64,000 nucleotides of DNA, from NCBI GenBank assembly GCA_963514095.1, contig OY741270.1:21482656-21546655 (forward strand). The letters are read 5' to 3'. This DNA comes from Eutrigla gurnardus (Eukaryota; Chordata; Actinopteri; Perciformes; Triglidae). The stretch's first letter is position 1, and every line of letters begins with the position of its first letter. The translations under genes and the position numbers were made by a program. This document shows positions 1 to 11,619 of this stretch, in pieces. The notes under the pieces are model-generated. The model searched no databases. It saw nothing but the letters and a program-made list of their open reading frames with translations, and was not told the DNA's origin.

Positions 1-540
1 AATAAAGTGTGTGTGTGAGGAAGAGACTGAAAATACAGAAGGGGTTGTGTGTGTTTGTGTGTGTGTCTGAGTGGTTTCCCTTCGGTACATCAGACTAATA
101 AATCAGAATTATATTGGTTCTCCTTTGGTTACAATGTCTTGCCTATAATACACAACATGTGAGAATAAGTAGCTATATATAGTAATATACAAATGGGCCA
201 TTGAGTTATAAATGATATGAAGGTTTTAGACTTACTTAGAGTTAAATAATATGTAAGCTAAACATACAATAATCTCCATGTAAAAATATTCCACACATAT
301 CAATACATTTGTGTTATACATTGAGTTGCTGTACTGTATGGTAATTGATATACTTTGTATACATGCTATAAAACCTTTGATTTAATGGGAAGCTCAGGCT
401 GTATATAAAACAAAAAACGAGGTGGTTAAAATCATACTTTTTGCCTGTAAAATAATTGAAAGTGGAATTTGAATAACTTCAGTAAATTAATACAATAGTA
501 AAAAGGTTCATGTTCTCAAGTTTCTTATAGATGGAGGCAG
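1..540. other. AT-rich unique DNA, no gene seen
   Basis: Positions 42-67 hold a short imperfect GT repeat. The rest is AT-rich with frequent stops in all frames. I see no repeat family, exon signal or RNA gene here. Confidence 0.6.
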
Positions 541-930
541 GTTAGTGCTTGGTTTGAGTCAGGGGGGGTTAGGCCTTTGGCTGTAGCCACCCCTTTGTGG
601 GCTGCACTCCGGAACGGACAGGGGTGCAGACCAGTAGGAGGATCCCGGTCCTGTCAAACATAATCCAGGCGGATTACGATGATCTGAGGGGAACTTTGGA
701 GCCTTGAGCGTGAAGGTGTGCTCTTTGGGCCCTGCCATCTTTACTTCTACAAACAAGGGCTAAATCCTAAGGTGTGCACATCTGGATGGCAGTTGAGAGA
801 ATGGTCTGGGCTTTGATCTCGGCCATCACCATCGACGCTCACCTCCTCTGCACAGTACAGGCAGAGGTGTATTCGTAAGTGATATTAGACAGGCGAATGT
901 CAACAATGCCTGGAAGATTGGCTGGATATT
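541..930. other. Higher-GC unique stretch with short open frames, unresolved
   Basis: This stretch is noticeably richer in GC than its flanks. Short frames of 35-65 codons are open on both strands, and splice-donor-like sites occur on both (plus strand near 872, minus strand near 845). No frame gives a recognisable domain, and frames on opposite strands look equally plausible, so none is called as an exon. It could be a conserved non-coding element or an unrecognised short exon. Confidence 0.3.
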
Positions 931-1329
931 GTTGCCGCACCCATTAGCTCTGATCTTAATGGGGTTGTGTATTTGGGATCAACCTCACACCTGCAGAAAG
1001 GTGAACTCACATTATGGGTACAAGCATAACTCCATCAATAAAGGCGGTCCTAATACGTCTTTCACACCATCACTTCAGCAGTTTGACATATATCAGCTCA
1101 CTGGTCTACTTGCAAATGTTCTCATTTTGCACTTTGAATCTCTGTCTATACATATCTTGTGAACTTCTATATCATTCTGACATATAGACGGTAAAGAGCT
1201 CCATGTCTCCTTTGGTGCTGTAGAAATATACTGCAAAACCGTATTGATCTTTAATTAAAGAAGCTCTTAACCTTGGCTGGGCAGAGGACCCCCAGGCCGG
1301 TGAGTTAATTAATGTACTAATAGTCATAA

Positions 1330-2130
1330 TATTTGTGCTGTGCACGGGAGGTACATAAAAGATTATCTATTGTATGAGCAGTTTATCAGCCCAATGATGC
1401 TAGAGCCCCGTGCTGTGCGTATATCAATATTATGGGCAAAAATCTGCAATACAGACAGAAGACGAGGGAGAGTCAGTCTCTTAATATCTCCCTCGGTTCA
1501 TCAGCAGTTTAGCAAGGCCCTGTTTTACCTCCTGGGATTCTCCTCTGATCGTAACTGGGCGGCATTGATGGGCCTTTACAGGCACTAATGCTCCGCTACC
1601 TTGACAACACACAGCAGCTATAAGCCCTCTAAAAGATCCACTTCTTCTCCAGATGAGTCAGGGGTCCCACTCCACCGTTTACCCCACGCTCCCAAGGAGG
1701 GCATCTCATCCCCGGATCAAAACCTCATACTACTGACCTTTCAGTTGCTCCCACCAGCCACCAGACCCCCTCATAAACAGGTCCCACTGAAAGAGGGTGT
1801 GAGAGGGGAGAGAGGGGCAGAATGTGTGCACAGGGGCCCAGACGCACAGTGATATCACCCTTTATAGCTTTATTGATTTCCTCTCAGGATGCACCTATTA
1901 ACATTGAGCTGCTACGGTGGCGGCTGCTGTGTTGTTCTCTGCAGGTAAGAACACTGGCTCACACCCCCGGCCTTGTGGATTGTATATAGAGGGGGAAGTG
2001 GGTGGGGGGGGAGCACTGGGGAGGCACATGCTTTTATAATTAAGGTCAGCTGGGATGCATTACAGCATTTGGAGGTGTTAAAACGGGCCCTCCTCAGAGA
2101 GTATGTTGGCATTGCCCATGCTCGTAAATT
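1330..2130. promoter_or_regulatory. Candidate conserved non-coding block
   Basis: The sequence is complex, free of simple repeats and balanced in composition. A 9-bp perfect stem (1463-1471 with 1487-1495) lies inside it. The texture resembles vertebrate conserved non-coding elements, but no alignment was available. The 82-codon frame at 1340-1588 shows no domain. Confidence 0.25.
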
Positions 2131-2154
2131 AGCCATGCTCCCCACTGATGTCGG

Positions 2155-2218
2155 GGACGGGAGATGGGGGGGTGAGGGGTGGAGGGAGGGAGGGAGGGAA
2201 AAGGGAGAAATTGGGTAG
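2155..2218 (+). repeat. G-rich tract with four or more GGG runs
   Basis: A run of seven G is followed by GGGG and a repeated GGGA unit on the plus strand. Four closely spaced GGG tracts satisfy the usual G-quadruplex pattern. It could equally be just a decayed purine simple repeat. Confidence 0.6.
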
Positions 2219-2441
2219 GTGACTTGATGTAGACATGAGGCTGGATCAGATTGTATTATGTTTTAATTGTATGTTTTTGTGTGTAAAAAGAAACCATAAG
2301 GAACATGTTGCAATTAAAACAAGTGAAGTCCAATGAGGTCCTGTTTGCTGTAGGCAACCTATAAATTTAAATTAATCATGCACATGGTGCTTTGTTATGC
2401 TTTGTTCGTTTACACAAAATAATAAATTAATACGACTATGT

Positions 2442-2552
2442 CGTCCTGTCCAGGGTGTACCCTGCCTTCGCCCAATGATAGCTGGGATCGGCTCCAGCCC
2501 CCCCGTGACCCTGAATACAGGATAAGCGGTAGAAAATGGATGGATGGATGGA
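2442..2552 (+). mobile_element. 5'-truncated retroposon with (GGAT)n tail and perfect TSD
   Basis: The 111-bp insert ends in a (GGAT)n tail and carries the internal strings GATCGGCTCCAGCCCCC and GATAAGCGGTAGA, which I recognise from a very common teleost LINE or SINE 3' end. It is bounded by an exact 14-bp duplication, TAATACGACTATGT, at 2428-2441 and 2553-2566. That marks target-primed retroposition, and the identical copies suggest a young insertion. There is no coding capacity, only the 3' end. A second family member lies at 42860-42982. Confidence 0.85.
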
Positions 2553-2569
2553 TAATACGACTATGTGAG

Positions 2570-3320
2570 AAATCTATATATTATATATTTAAAGCTAAAA
2601 TATCACAAATCAAACAAATATAACCTGCACGTTAAACTCTGCAAAACCTCCCTGAAAACTGAAGTAATTAGCAGGAACATTGAAGTAATGGGCAGATAAG
2701 TCAACAGATGCTCTCACAGAATGAGCAGAGGTGTATGTGAGCCCTCCTTGGACCAACACTGGCTCCAGTGAGGCGGGCAAAACAAAGCACGGCCCTTCAC
2801 ATTCACAATGGGGACACTGTCACTGAGGATAGGGGAGAGCAGAGGGAACAAACAGAACACAAGAGTTTCACAAACAACCTGTCATAAGGCATTCAACAGG
2901 ACAGGTCTGACTGGGACACCCAGCTCACACCCTGCGCCAGGGGTGATGCAGGGGTCATCTCTCCGATGCATAGTTGGAGAAGTATGACGAGCAGAAGGAG
3001 TGGGAGAGATAGAGGACTTACAAGGTATCTTCAAATTGCTGACTTCTGACATTTGGGATCTATTGTGTAACATCGGGTTTATGTAAGATGTTATTTTGTC
3101 ATAATTAGAAAACATGTTTTGAACAACAGTGTTTACCTGAGAGACACAAAGGTGGAACTAACGTCTTTTTTAATCGTTAATTAATAAATGAGTAATGCTT
3201 TATAAATGAGAAGTAAGTCATTTAAATCCTTTTGGGGAAAGTCCGTGGGATTGGTGAATATTCTGTGCAAACATAACTTGCTTTTTGTTTGTACTTCACA
3301 CTTTATCAGGAAGACCCCTT
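2570..3320. other. Unique DNA, no gene seen
   Basis: The stretch begins with AT-rich sequence and then becomes mixed in composition. No frame with exon boundaries and no repeat family was recognised. Confidence 0.5.
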
Positions 3321-3425
3321 TAGGACTGCAACTAATGATTGTTTTCATCATTGATTAATCACTCAAATATCTTCTCAATTAATAAATGAATCGTTTGGTC
3401 TATAAAAGTACAAGAAAGAAACATC
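3321..3425 (-). mobile_element. Fragment of teleost TAATCG-type repeat (family A)
   Basis: It begins with a GGACTGCAACTAATGATT-type end and continues through alternating ATTAATC motifs and TCGTTTGGTCTATAAAA. I recognise this as the terminal part of a widespread short teleost interspersed element. It is diverged and stops abruptly where the next repeat begins. Related copies lie at 37927-38500 and 43446-43697. The family name and transposon class are not certain from sequence alone. Confidence 0.6.
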
Positions 3426-3445
3426 ACAAGCCAGTGCGCTAACTA

Positions 3446-3660
3446 GAGGCTGACAGATTTAATAGGCTGATATTAGCCTAAATTGCATATATATCGATAT
3501 CGGTGCATACACTATATGCGCAGATGTAAATCATCAATTTTAAAGATTTTAATATGGAATGTGCCGTTTTAATAATTTGGAAGTGGTGTCATTACATAAT
3601 CTGTCCAGCAGAGTGCACTGCTATGCACTACTCAGTCCAGCTTTAGGCAGGCATGATGGG
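3446..3660 (+). mobile_element. Copy 1 of CCGATATATCGG-type teleost element (family B)
   Basis: It aligns by eye with 38114-38408. Shared landmarks are the diverged start (GAGGCTGACAGATTT versus GCCCGACCGATTT), ATATATCGATATCGG, a GCRCAGATG motif, the AATAATTTGGAAGTGG stretch and CCAGCAGAG. It looks like a non-autonomous DNA transposon. The 3' end runs into a G18 run and is not clear. A CTCF-like core lies at 3605-3619. Confidence 0.6.
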
Positions 3661-3664
3661 AAAT

Positions 3665-3682
3665 GGGGGGGGGGGGGGGGGG
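3665..3682 (+). repeat. G18 homopolymer
   Basis: There are eighteen consecutive G residues, directly after the family B element. Such runs are prone to length error in assemblies. Confidence 0.9.
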
Positions 3683-3689
3683 TGCATGC

Positions 3690-5640
3690 TAATCACCACT
3701 AGCTTATTAAGCCTATGGCGTTTTACTGCATAAATTAACCCACCGGCTAGCGGACTTTCCCTTCCTCATAACTCTTCTACTCTTACTTGGTCACTGCATC
3801 TCCCGACAGAAGGCCGCGGCTAATTTCAGCCTGCATGTGCGTTTTTTCAGGCTAGCTTTATTGACGGAGCAGCTAATACTTGTGGCGAGGGCAACAAGTT
3901 AGGGAACTGCCATTCGTTTGAATGGTCTCAGCTCTCTCAGACACAGTGAGTGTAAAGCTCCGCCTTCATTGAAACACAGCAGTGGAGACAAACGAGTAAA
4001 CAGTAAAACTCCTCACAATGAGCTGAATTAAAACGAGTACACATCAATTAAGTCGATGAAATACTTGGCTTCTTTCGGGCAATGGTAGGGGAACTCCGAA
4101 ATGTATATTTCACAAGTTTGTGTTTGATAACCGCGTACATGCACTAATGCTAAATCTCCCTCATGAATCGCACAGCCATTATTGCCATTTGATTTTTTTT
4201 ATTGATTTCAGTTTTTAGTTGATAATTCTGGCCGACTTTGACAGCTTGTAGATACCCAGTCATCACCCTGACCCTCCTGAGACCGTCGGAGCCAAAAACC
4301 CTGACAGAAACCAAGTAATCGGAGCCTGTGCCATTGACCATTGTTTATGTGCGCCAAACACAACTGACCTTGTGTTGCTTCTTTTGTAAACAACTGGCAT
4401 TTTTTTATGGAGGAAAAAGGAAAACCCAGTAAAAATTATAATTAACTATTTTTTTAAAATAGGTATATCAGTTTATTTCGGAAATGTTTGATTTGAATTG
4501 ATTGCCATTTCGTTTTGTAGAGGAAGTATTTAAATCCACACTTCTATCACACAGGGCATCGTGCCAAGTTTACGTCCTCTGATGGTTATCATAATTACCA
4601 TCTTCCCACCACCTTGTAATTCAGACTTCTGTGTAATTCTTTGGGATTTCTGTGATGGCCTTGATGCAGAGTGATCGCGGAATGGGATTTAGCAATGTTC
4701 GCTTGTTCGTATTTTCCTATTAACAAATTTGGGTTTCATAAAGACCACTAACACCTAGGTGTTGATCTTCCTTAGTTGATTCTAAAATTAAGAGCTGAGA
4801 AATCATCAAGTGTTAATAGATATTTCTCTAGATAGTAATGAGTATGCGAATGATTAGAGAGTGTAATGAGGAACCAAGAGTAGAGTTTCTCATTATTTTC
4901 CCAGATCATTGCATTTCTTGTTGCATCCTCACCTTGCCAGGTTCACTGAGCTGTACTTGCACTGCATTTCCCATCCAGCATATAAAACCAGAATGCGACC
5001 CTCTGCTATAGCAAAATGGAATGAAATCTGTTGTACACCGCTGAACTGTCACACAAAAAATATAGTAATGGGCCTCAACCTGCCACCGCTGTTCACAGGT
5101 GTTTTTTTACAACAGTATTTATTTGACCATTATGTTAAATTGTCCCCATAAAGCCGCACTTGGCAGCACCATCCTCTGAATCTCTTTGTGAGCCACTTAA
5201 GTATACCACTGGGGGTTTGTGTGTTCCATGGACCCAATATGGTCGCTTTAAACTGAATAAATAAAGCCAGTTTAGTAAGGCTGTGCCCCTTTTTTGGGGG
5301 GGAAGCAGTGTTAAGGAAACGGCTCTCAAATTTTGTGGGTTTTCATGCACATTGTAAATGTTGCTATAAAGTTGTGAAGTGCACCTCTACCACATGGTTA
5401 TGTTTGATGTAGTGTTAAGCTGGCTGCTTGCATGCTAATAAGTGGATCATATTGATTACATCTTTAAGATTAGGTTTTGCAGTTTTTGTGTTTAAATCAG
5501 TTGGGTATTAGACATAATAAATAAAAGCTTTATGTCACTACTATCATGGCCAAAATATTTGTGATTCGTGGTATCATAATAATGATCAAAATATGCTTAA
5601 AACTCAAAATTACACAATTAAACCAGAATCACCACTAATT
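3690..5640. other. Mixed unique DNA, no gene seen
   Basis: The sequence is mostly AT-rich with many stops. Longest frames are about 80 codons without splice context. A better-balanced stretch lies at 3720-4060. No repeat family was recognised. Confidence 0.5.
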
Positions 5641-5744
5641 GACAATCGTAAATTAAATATCTGAAGTGTATCCATAGATGTACGGACTTCAGCTTAACAG
5701 TTTAAACTTAAATAACCAGGCTAAACCAACTAGTATGCTAAAAA

Positions 5745-5903
5745 TAACAACTAGTGCCCTGCCAAAACGTTCTGTTCCTCGTGTGCGAGTAGTAAAAACA
5801 AACAGCTGTTTGGGTCACAGGGCGTCCCGAAAGGATGTTGCATACCCAACCGAACGTCCTGTACCGAAAATTTCCGGTATGAATGCCGTTACACCCCTGG
5901 TAG
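5745..5903 (-). mobile_element. Degenerate teleost element with AGGGGTGTAACGG terminus
   Basis: On the minus strand the terminus reads CTACCAGGGGTGTAACGGCA, followed by TACCGGAAATTTTCGGTACA. I recognise this as the end of a common teleost non-autonomous element, probably of hAT type. The distal end (about 5745) is uncertain and no target duplication was found. The 101-codon frame at 5678-5983 overlaps it and is not a gene. Confidence 0.5.
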
Positions 5904-5989
5904 CCACAGCTTTGTTAAATAGGCAGCCTAGGGAATCAGTATACATAGAAGATATAAGTATACATCTCCATAAATTTATGTGAGGAGTT

Positions 5990-8560
5990 GCAGATCTGGA
6001 GTTCAGACTTTCTCTCCTTTTGTGGTGGTGTTGTGATCTAGAGGACTGTTGACCACAGGCAGGCAGCCATAAAATGAGGGGGCCTGACTCTGTTGAGACC
6101 ACCTCTATTCATGGCCCCTGGAGCCACTGGATGCTAAGTGGCAGCCGGAAAATCACAGCTGTGGGATCAAGCACGCCACATTAGGAGAGAGAGTCCGGCC
6201 CCAAACAAGGGTACAGTACAGCACAAATAGAATACCGAAGGCAAGTTGATCTTCTCACTGATGTGGAGTGTGTTTGCTCCTGCTGAGGCACTGGCACAAC
6301 TTTCGCAGGTTAAAACCAGAGGACTAGAAAACAACTTTGATTTCTTGTAGTTTTTGCTCCTAAATGTTGCTATGGATTTCACTTTTGACAAGTATTTGGA
6401 TATGCAATTGTTGGACAGGTTGTCATTTATTCGACGTGGATAGGAAGGAATTGAACATTGTTACGTTTACTTACTTTAAATCTATTTAGTTTGAAGAAAA
6501 GACATGCCAAATAAGTTTCTCAAGTCTTACTTTTCTGCTTGAGACACTTGGTCCTTCATGGTACCCTTTTGAGAGCGCCTCACCATGCGTTTTCGCTGAA
6601 TTTCCATGACAGCGCATTCATTCTTACAGCAATTTACACTCCTACAATTATAGCGTTCTGGTGCAGATATGGTGTCGGCCCCTCCTCCTTGACCTCTGCC
6701 CTTTGTGAAGCGAGCGAAAGTGTGTTTCCTGATTAACGGCTGGCTGAGGTACATGGCTCCAGCTCTAGCACCCTGTCCTCCCAAACTGAGGTGACAGTCT
6801 CCTAGGCTCTTTATGGAAATTAACTGCAAAACATAGCCAATTAGACCTGCGTTATTTAGAACGACTCAGCTTTTCACCCTGAATAAAAGCAGGCCCAGAT
6901 AAGACCTGTACACTCAAGACACTGCAGCAAATTAATGTGAAGTTGGTGGCCTGCCAGTGAGCCATCTAAAATGGGGACATTAAAAGCATGAAGGTAAGTT
7001 TTTGCATAAGCTGTAAATTATATCAGGATAGAACACAGGATGATTAAAGAGTGGGGTTTGTGAATAATTTTAGAGACTATTATAAATTGAACACATTACA
7101 AGTTGGAAATGGTGATGTAAGATGTTTTATTTGGGCTAACTAGCAAAAGATTTTGATGAAACGCCATGGAATGATTTGTGGGTTTCTAGATTGTTTTTAC
7201 AGCGTAGTTCTGAGAGAGAATTTTCCCAGGTTCGGCACCATTTTTATTCCAAATGTGGAACTGGGAATTAAGCATCTGTATAACGTCTTTTCCCTCCACC
7301 ATCTAAAGATAGGGCTCTTAGCCTGATACGCTGTCTTAATTTTCCCTTTCTCAGGTCACTGCAGAGAGTGACGGCATTAGAGTGAGGAGGAGGGTCCTTA
7401 CTCTATGTGCAAGAATACACTGTGGAAGTTGCAAAGGGCAGAGTCTCTAGGAAATCTACTCTTTCTTTGAAAAAATGTCACAGGAGAGATAGGAGATTGG
7501 CACCACAAAGAGCCCAAAATAGCACGGGCTGCTACGCATTGTCAGACAAGATTTGGGCTGAGACATTGACTTTTGTTCTGCAAAGTATTGGCCCCTGAAA
7601 GGGAGATGGGAGGTGTAAAAATTGTGATTTCTCCTCTTTCCCTGGTTATGTGCAATACATTACCCGCCTGATAATGCGTGCTACTGGGACCGGGGTTTGT
7701 AACGTCACAATTATTCCTTGTGTGCAACAAAAGAGGTGTGCTTATGTTTTGGGATAGAGTTTGGGTAAATATGGACATTATTCCTTGCATTTTAGGTGAG
7801 GGGAATCTGTGGTTACAGAGGCACTTATTTATCAAAGGTATAGGGCCTGGTCCAGAAGATTAGGACGAATCCCTAACCCCTCTGCTTTCCCATAACTTTC
7901 TTCCTTTTGCCTTCCCCATGATAACAAAGGCCTCATATATTTTGGCAGGTTTTCTCCTTGGTCACATAATAGGATTATGAATAATTTCTACAAATTTACA
8001 AAAACAAATCACATGGCACGGCTTAAGAGTTTGCTAATAATTTCTCCATAGCTGATAGATCAAAGCAAGGCGCAGGGACTGCAGAGCCAGGCAGTAGATT
8101 GACCCTGGTCAGGCATTTTTAATGAAAGGGTTAATCTCCTCAGAGGTGACTATTCAGGAGCAAGCAGTGTGACCAAATGAAGAATTCAGGTCTGGGATAA
8201 GAAGGAGAATAGTGGTTTTGAGGGTGCTGTTGGGTGACAGCGAGGAAGCCCTGAGGGAAAACTGTGTGATGCTGTATTTGAGCCCTTCTGACCAGACCTC
8301 CTCCCCAATCCACTGCTAAAAGAAAGAGAAAGGTGGGAAAAAAAGTCCGGCTGTTTGAAGAACCTCTGGCATGTAGGCCCAAGGCTATTTCATGGATGGC
8401 AATAAACAAACCAGCTCTGTTGGCTCTGAAAGCCCTTGAAAAGAAATACAGAAAACACACACGGGCATGATGTGCATACTCATACATAGAGACCAATGGG
8501 GACATGTGCACACACACATTTGGACTCGCACAGACACACATACACTTGCCCCGCCAGGAC
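5990..8560. other. Unique DNA with conserved-looking patches
   Basis: Two patches (6540-6990 and 7330-7860) have complex, balanced sequence and could be conserved non-coding DNA. A donor-like GTAAGT at about 6994 has no convincing coding exon upstream. A CA-rich patch lies at about 8452-8545. No gene was found. Confidence 0.4.
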
Positions 8561-8689
8561 AGCTGCTGTTCCTCTCAAAAAGTTCCTGAATGTACTTAAG
8601 AGTCCTGGCTGTTTGGGATAAACGTTGTTGTCAAGCACCTCTTGTGCTACTATAAGCACACATGCCCTCTTGTGAGTAATTAGACTTGA

Positions 8690-9390
8690 ATACCTTCCAA
8701 AAGGAGACCGGGAGAGAAAGGGTTATATCAAAAAAAAATCTTTTTATAAATGTATAAGCCTCGGCTGGTTAAGGACGTTTAGAAATCCCATCGTGACAGT
8801 GGCAAAATGGGCCTCTTGGTAATTAGGAACAAATGAAATTGCTTATCACTTATCGAGTTACTGTGCCAGCCATTTGGCTGTGTTCAGAGGGATTAATCAG
8901 AAGGCTATTGACATTACATTGTTCCACAATTATCATTCATACGTTTTATGGTAATTGGGCATTTTTTCACTGAGGAATTAAGGTGCCTACGTAATTTCAG
9001 ACAAAATGAACATACGCAAATACAAACATTAATCAAAGCCCTGAAATAACGCGACAACATTTCAGCTGCTGATAATCACGTAACAAAGTACTGAAATGAA
9101 ACGTTAAAAATGAGGACATCCGTCTTCTCTTTAAGAGGAACTGAAATGCCATTTTAATAATTCATTTATATAAATGCTGGTTATTCATATGGAGTTATAT
9201 TTGTGCATAAATTAATCAGGGATTTAAAGAAATAACATGGTTTACCCCGCATCATCTAAATGTTGGTAAATTAGGCTGATTTGTGAAACTGATTTATTAC
9301 ATCGTTTACTCTAGGTATTGCGATAAAAATAAAAGATCACTTAAGCTTTCTTCATAAGCGTGGTTGCCGTGTCTCATTAAGGCATCTATT
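8690..9390. promoter_or_regulatory. Candidate conserved non-coding element, AT-rich homeodomain-type
   Basis: The block is free of simple repeats and dense in ATTA/TAAT cores (for example GGGATTAATC, GGTAATTGGGC, AACATTAATC) set in complex sequence. This is the typical look of developmental enhancers in vertebrate gene deserts. No alignment was possible. Confidence 0.4.
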
Positions 9391-9586
9391 AGGATAACAA
9401 CAAAAAAAACCCACAATGTGACATCAAGCCAATAAAACCAATATAAACACTGTGTTCCGAAATCCAATCAAAACTTTGACATGTAACTCTTCCCGTGTGC
9501 TCTTTTTCCAATACCTTCCCAACAGCTGCATGTGAAAATTACATGCCATTGTCCTAATGGCCTGGGGTGGAGGCTTGATAAAGGAA

Positions 9587-9626
9587 GACTTTGCCTAATG
9601 CTTCCATAAACGTGTTAGGCAAAGTC
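9587..9626. other. Perfect 12-bp inverted repeat (hairpin)
   Basis: GACTTTGCCTAA (9587-9598) is matched exactly by its reverse complement TTAGGCAAAGTC (9615-9626) across a 16-nt loop. It lies in complex unique sequence, not in a recognised transposon. It could be a cruciform, a small structured RNA or two inverted protein sites. Confidence 0.7.
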
Positions 9627-9629
9627 CAG

Positions 9630-10290
9630 CAGGATGTAATTGCATCTAATATATTTACAGAGGATTGATTTTTTTCCCCTCCCACGAGCCACCCACCGGG
9701 CAGCAACAAGCTGCGGTCAGTTCACCCGGGTCACTGTGGATGAGTTCTGTGTTCACTCTGTCCTCTTTACACCAAGCAACAAGGCCGAGTCACAGAGACC
9801 CTGGAAAGTATTGGAGTGCAGCTTAATGAGGTAATTAGTCAAAGGCCATGACGATCCTGGGAGGCTAATACCTGTGACCTCTTGATCCTGGATTCCTGAC
9901 ACACGTCTCTGGAGACGGTACAGGAAAGACCGCCGCAGAATCCGAACGCTGTCGCCTCGGCCAGACACTCCAGGCAATTTTTTTAACAAGAATGTGTGAT
10001 ATTACACTTAAAGAAAGGAGCGTCAGGATTCAAGCTGAGCAACCACCCCCCCCTTGCCTCTTCTTTTTTTGTTTAATTACTCCCACAATGCAGTAATGGG
10101 CCTGCCCTTTGTCCTCCCCAGAAGAAAAATAAACCTTAGCAAACTTCAAACTACTTCACCTGTTTACTGAGAAAGAAGTTCTGGAGAATTGACAAAGGCA
10201 GTGAAAAAGCACAAGAAAGGGAAAAAGGATGGAGAACACAAAGCAGGTTGATGTTTTTTCCCCTCTCCCATCTCTTTCTTTTCTTTTTAT
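9630..10290. other. Unique DNA, no gene seen
   Basis: The sequence is mixed, with a C-rich run near 10045 and an AT-rich stretch after it. Short frames on both strands at 9640-9989 show no domain or splice pattern. Confidence 0.45.
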
Positions 10291-10740
10291 CAGGTTACGT
10301 GACTGGAGGCTTCATTAATCACCACCTCGACAGCCTCTGCCAGGGGGAACTAACTGCATTTGGCCCAATTAGACGCTGTGGAGACAATAGGAACAGCACA
10401 AGTTGTGCCTCTATGCCAGGAGCCAAGCGTTGCCTCCCTGTCATTACCTACAGAAAGGGAAAAATTAACCCCTACCAGCTTCCCTGCTTTCCTCCATTGA
10501 TCCGAGGCTTTTGTGGTGTCCCTGGAGCGTGGCAGACAATTACAGATATTATTACATCTGCATTGATTTTTTTTAAAGAGAGCAGAGTGTCTCCAAGCAA
10601 TTAAAAAAAATTACAGTTCGGAAGTGGGCCAATTAAAATGTCCGTGGCCCTGGAGGGTGGCAACGGTGTTGATGGGAATGGAGGGACAGAACTGACTGTC
10701 AGAATGTTGCGGTTTTTAGCGACAATGACGTGCAAATTGC
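10290..10740. promoter_or_regulatory. Candidate conserved non-coding element
   Basis: About 450 bp of complex sequence with scattered CAATTA/TTAAT cores (GCCCAATTAGACG, GCCAATTAAAATG, TTCATTAATCACC). The 118-codon frame at 10248-10604 opens in a pyrimidine tract and shows no domain, so I read it as chance in a conserved-looking block rather than as a gene. Confidence 0.4.
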
Positions 10741-11410
10741 ATTGTATTCAAAAACTTAGTCAAAGAAAAAACGGTCAAATGTAGATAAAAATGCTTGTTA
10801 GTTGCACGGAAGTCTATGAAAACCTGCGTTGTCCATCAAGTTTATCTTTCGCTCAAACACATTTATTTGACTGTTCTGTTATTTTAGTTGAATCTCAATT
10901 TTAGCCTCAGATGTTAGCCTCTGTTAATCCCTATAACTATTGTGGAGAGTTGATATTTGTCAGGTTTACATTGTAAATAAACAAATGATTAATTAAATCC
11001 TCTTCATAGAACTTTCACCTTCAATCAAAACTACGCGGCCTAAGTTACGTTGTCTTATCAGCATCTTATTAACGGCATTTTTCTGGGTTTGTTATGTAAC
11101 TAATGCAACTTTTCAGCAGTAATTTAGAAAAGCGGTTGCATTTCTGCCCTGACCTCACCGACTCTTTCCTTTGGTTGTATGAGTGCATCTCGACACAGCT
11201 GCCTCATAAATATTCATCTGAAGTCTCTTCTGATTCATGCTGTTAAAGTATCATACCTCTGGCAATCAGCTCCTCTGTCAACTTTTATCCAACCAGCCAA
11301 ACCCCACAGAAACGCGTGCAAACTTTGCACACACACACTTCCTCCTTTCCACGTTTAACTCTGGCCTTGATGTTGATTTCCCCCCTCGGAGCAAAGTTGG
11401 CCTTTACCAC
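10740..11410. other. AT-rich unique DNA, no gene seen
   Basis: The stretch is AT-rich with stops in all frames. The patch 11040-11240 looks somewhat more complex. No repeat family was recognised. Confidence 0.5.
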
Positions 11411-11431
11411 GGCCATCTGACCAAACTTCTT

Positions 11432-11599
11432 TTCTTCTTTTTTTAAAGATTTTTTCAGGCATAGCAGTGGACAGTTAGGAAAGACAGGAGAGAGAGGGGG
11501 GTGTGACATGCAGTCCGGCCTGGATTCAAACCGGGGTCGGCTGCGTATGTGCACGTGCGTACATGGCATGCACTCTAACCACTCCACCACCTGCGCACC
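11432..11599 (-). mobile_element. tRNA-headed SINE, minus strand, with 15-bp TSD
   Basis: Read on the minus strand, the element starts with a tRNA-like head: A box TGGTGGAGTGG (plus 11579-11589) and B box GGTTTGAATCC (plus 11522-11532), the expected internal RNA polymerase III promoter spacing. A GCATGTCAC-pyrimidine-rich body and an A-rich tail (plus 11432-11450) follow. An exact 15-bp duplication, CTGACCAAACTTCTT, flanks it at 11417-11431 and 11600-11614. I recognise the family as a common teleost tRNA-derived SINE; the exact subfamily is not certain. The intact boxes and perfect TSD suggest a fairly recent insertion. Confidence 0.9.
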
Positions 11600-11619
11600 C
11601 TGACCAAACTTCTTGAAGC

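Noticed and set aside
559..900. Several protein-like short frames on both strands with donor-like sites
   Set aside because: At 35-65 codons, competing frames look equally good, acceptors lack pyrimidine tracts and no combination keeps a long frame across a short intron.
11522..11589. A tRNA gene, because of the A and B box matches
   Set aside because: The head does not fold into a complete cloverleaf in the expected length and is continuous with a SINE body and A-rich tail inside one TSD.
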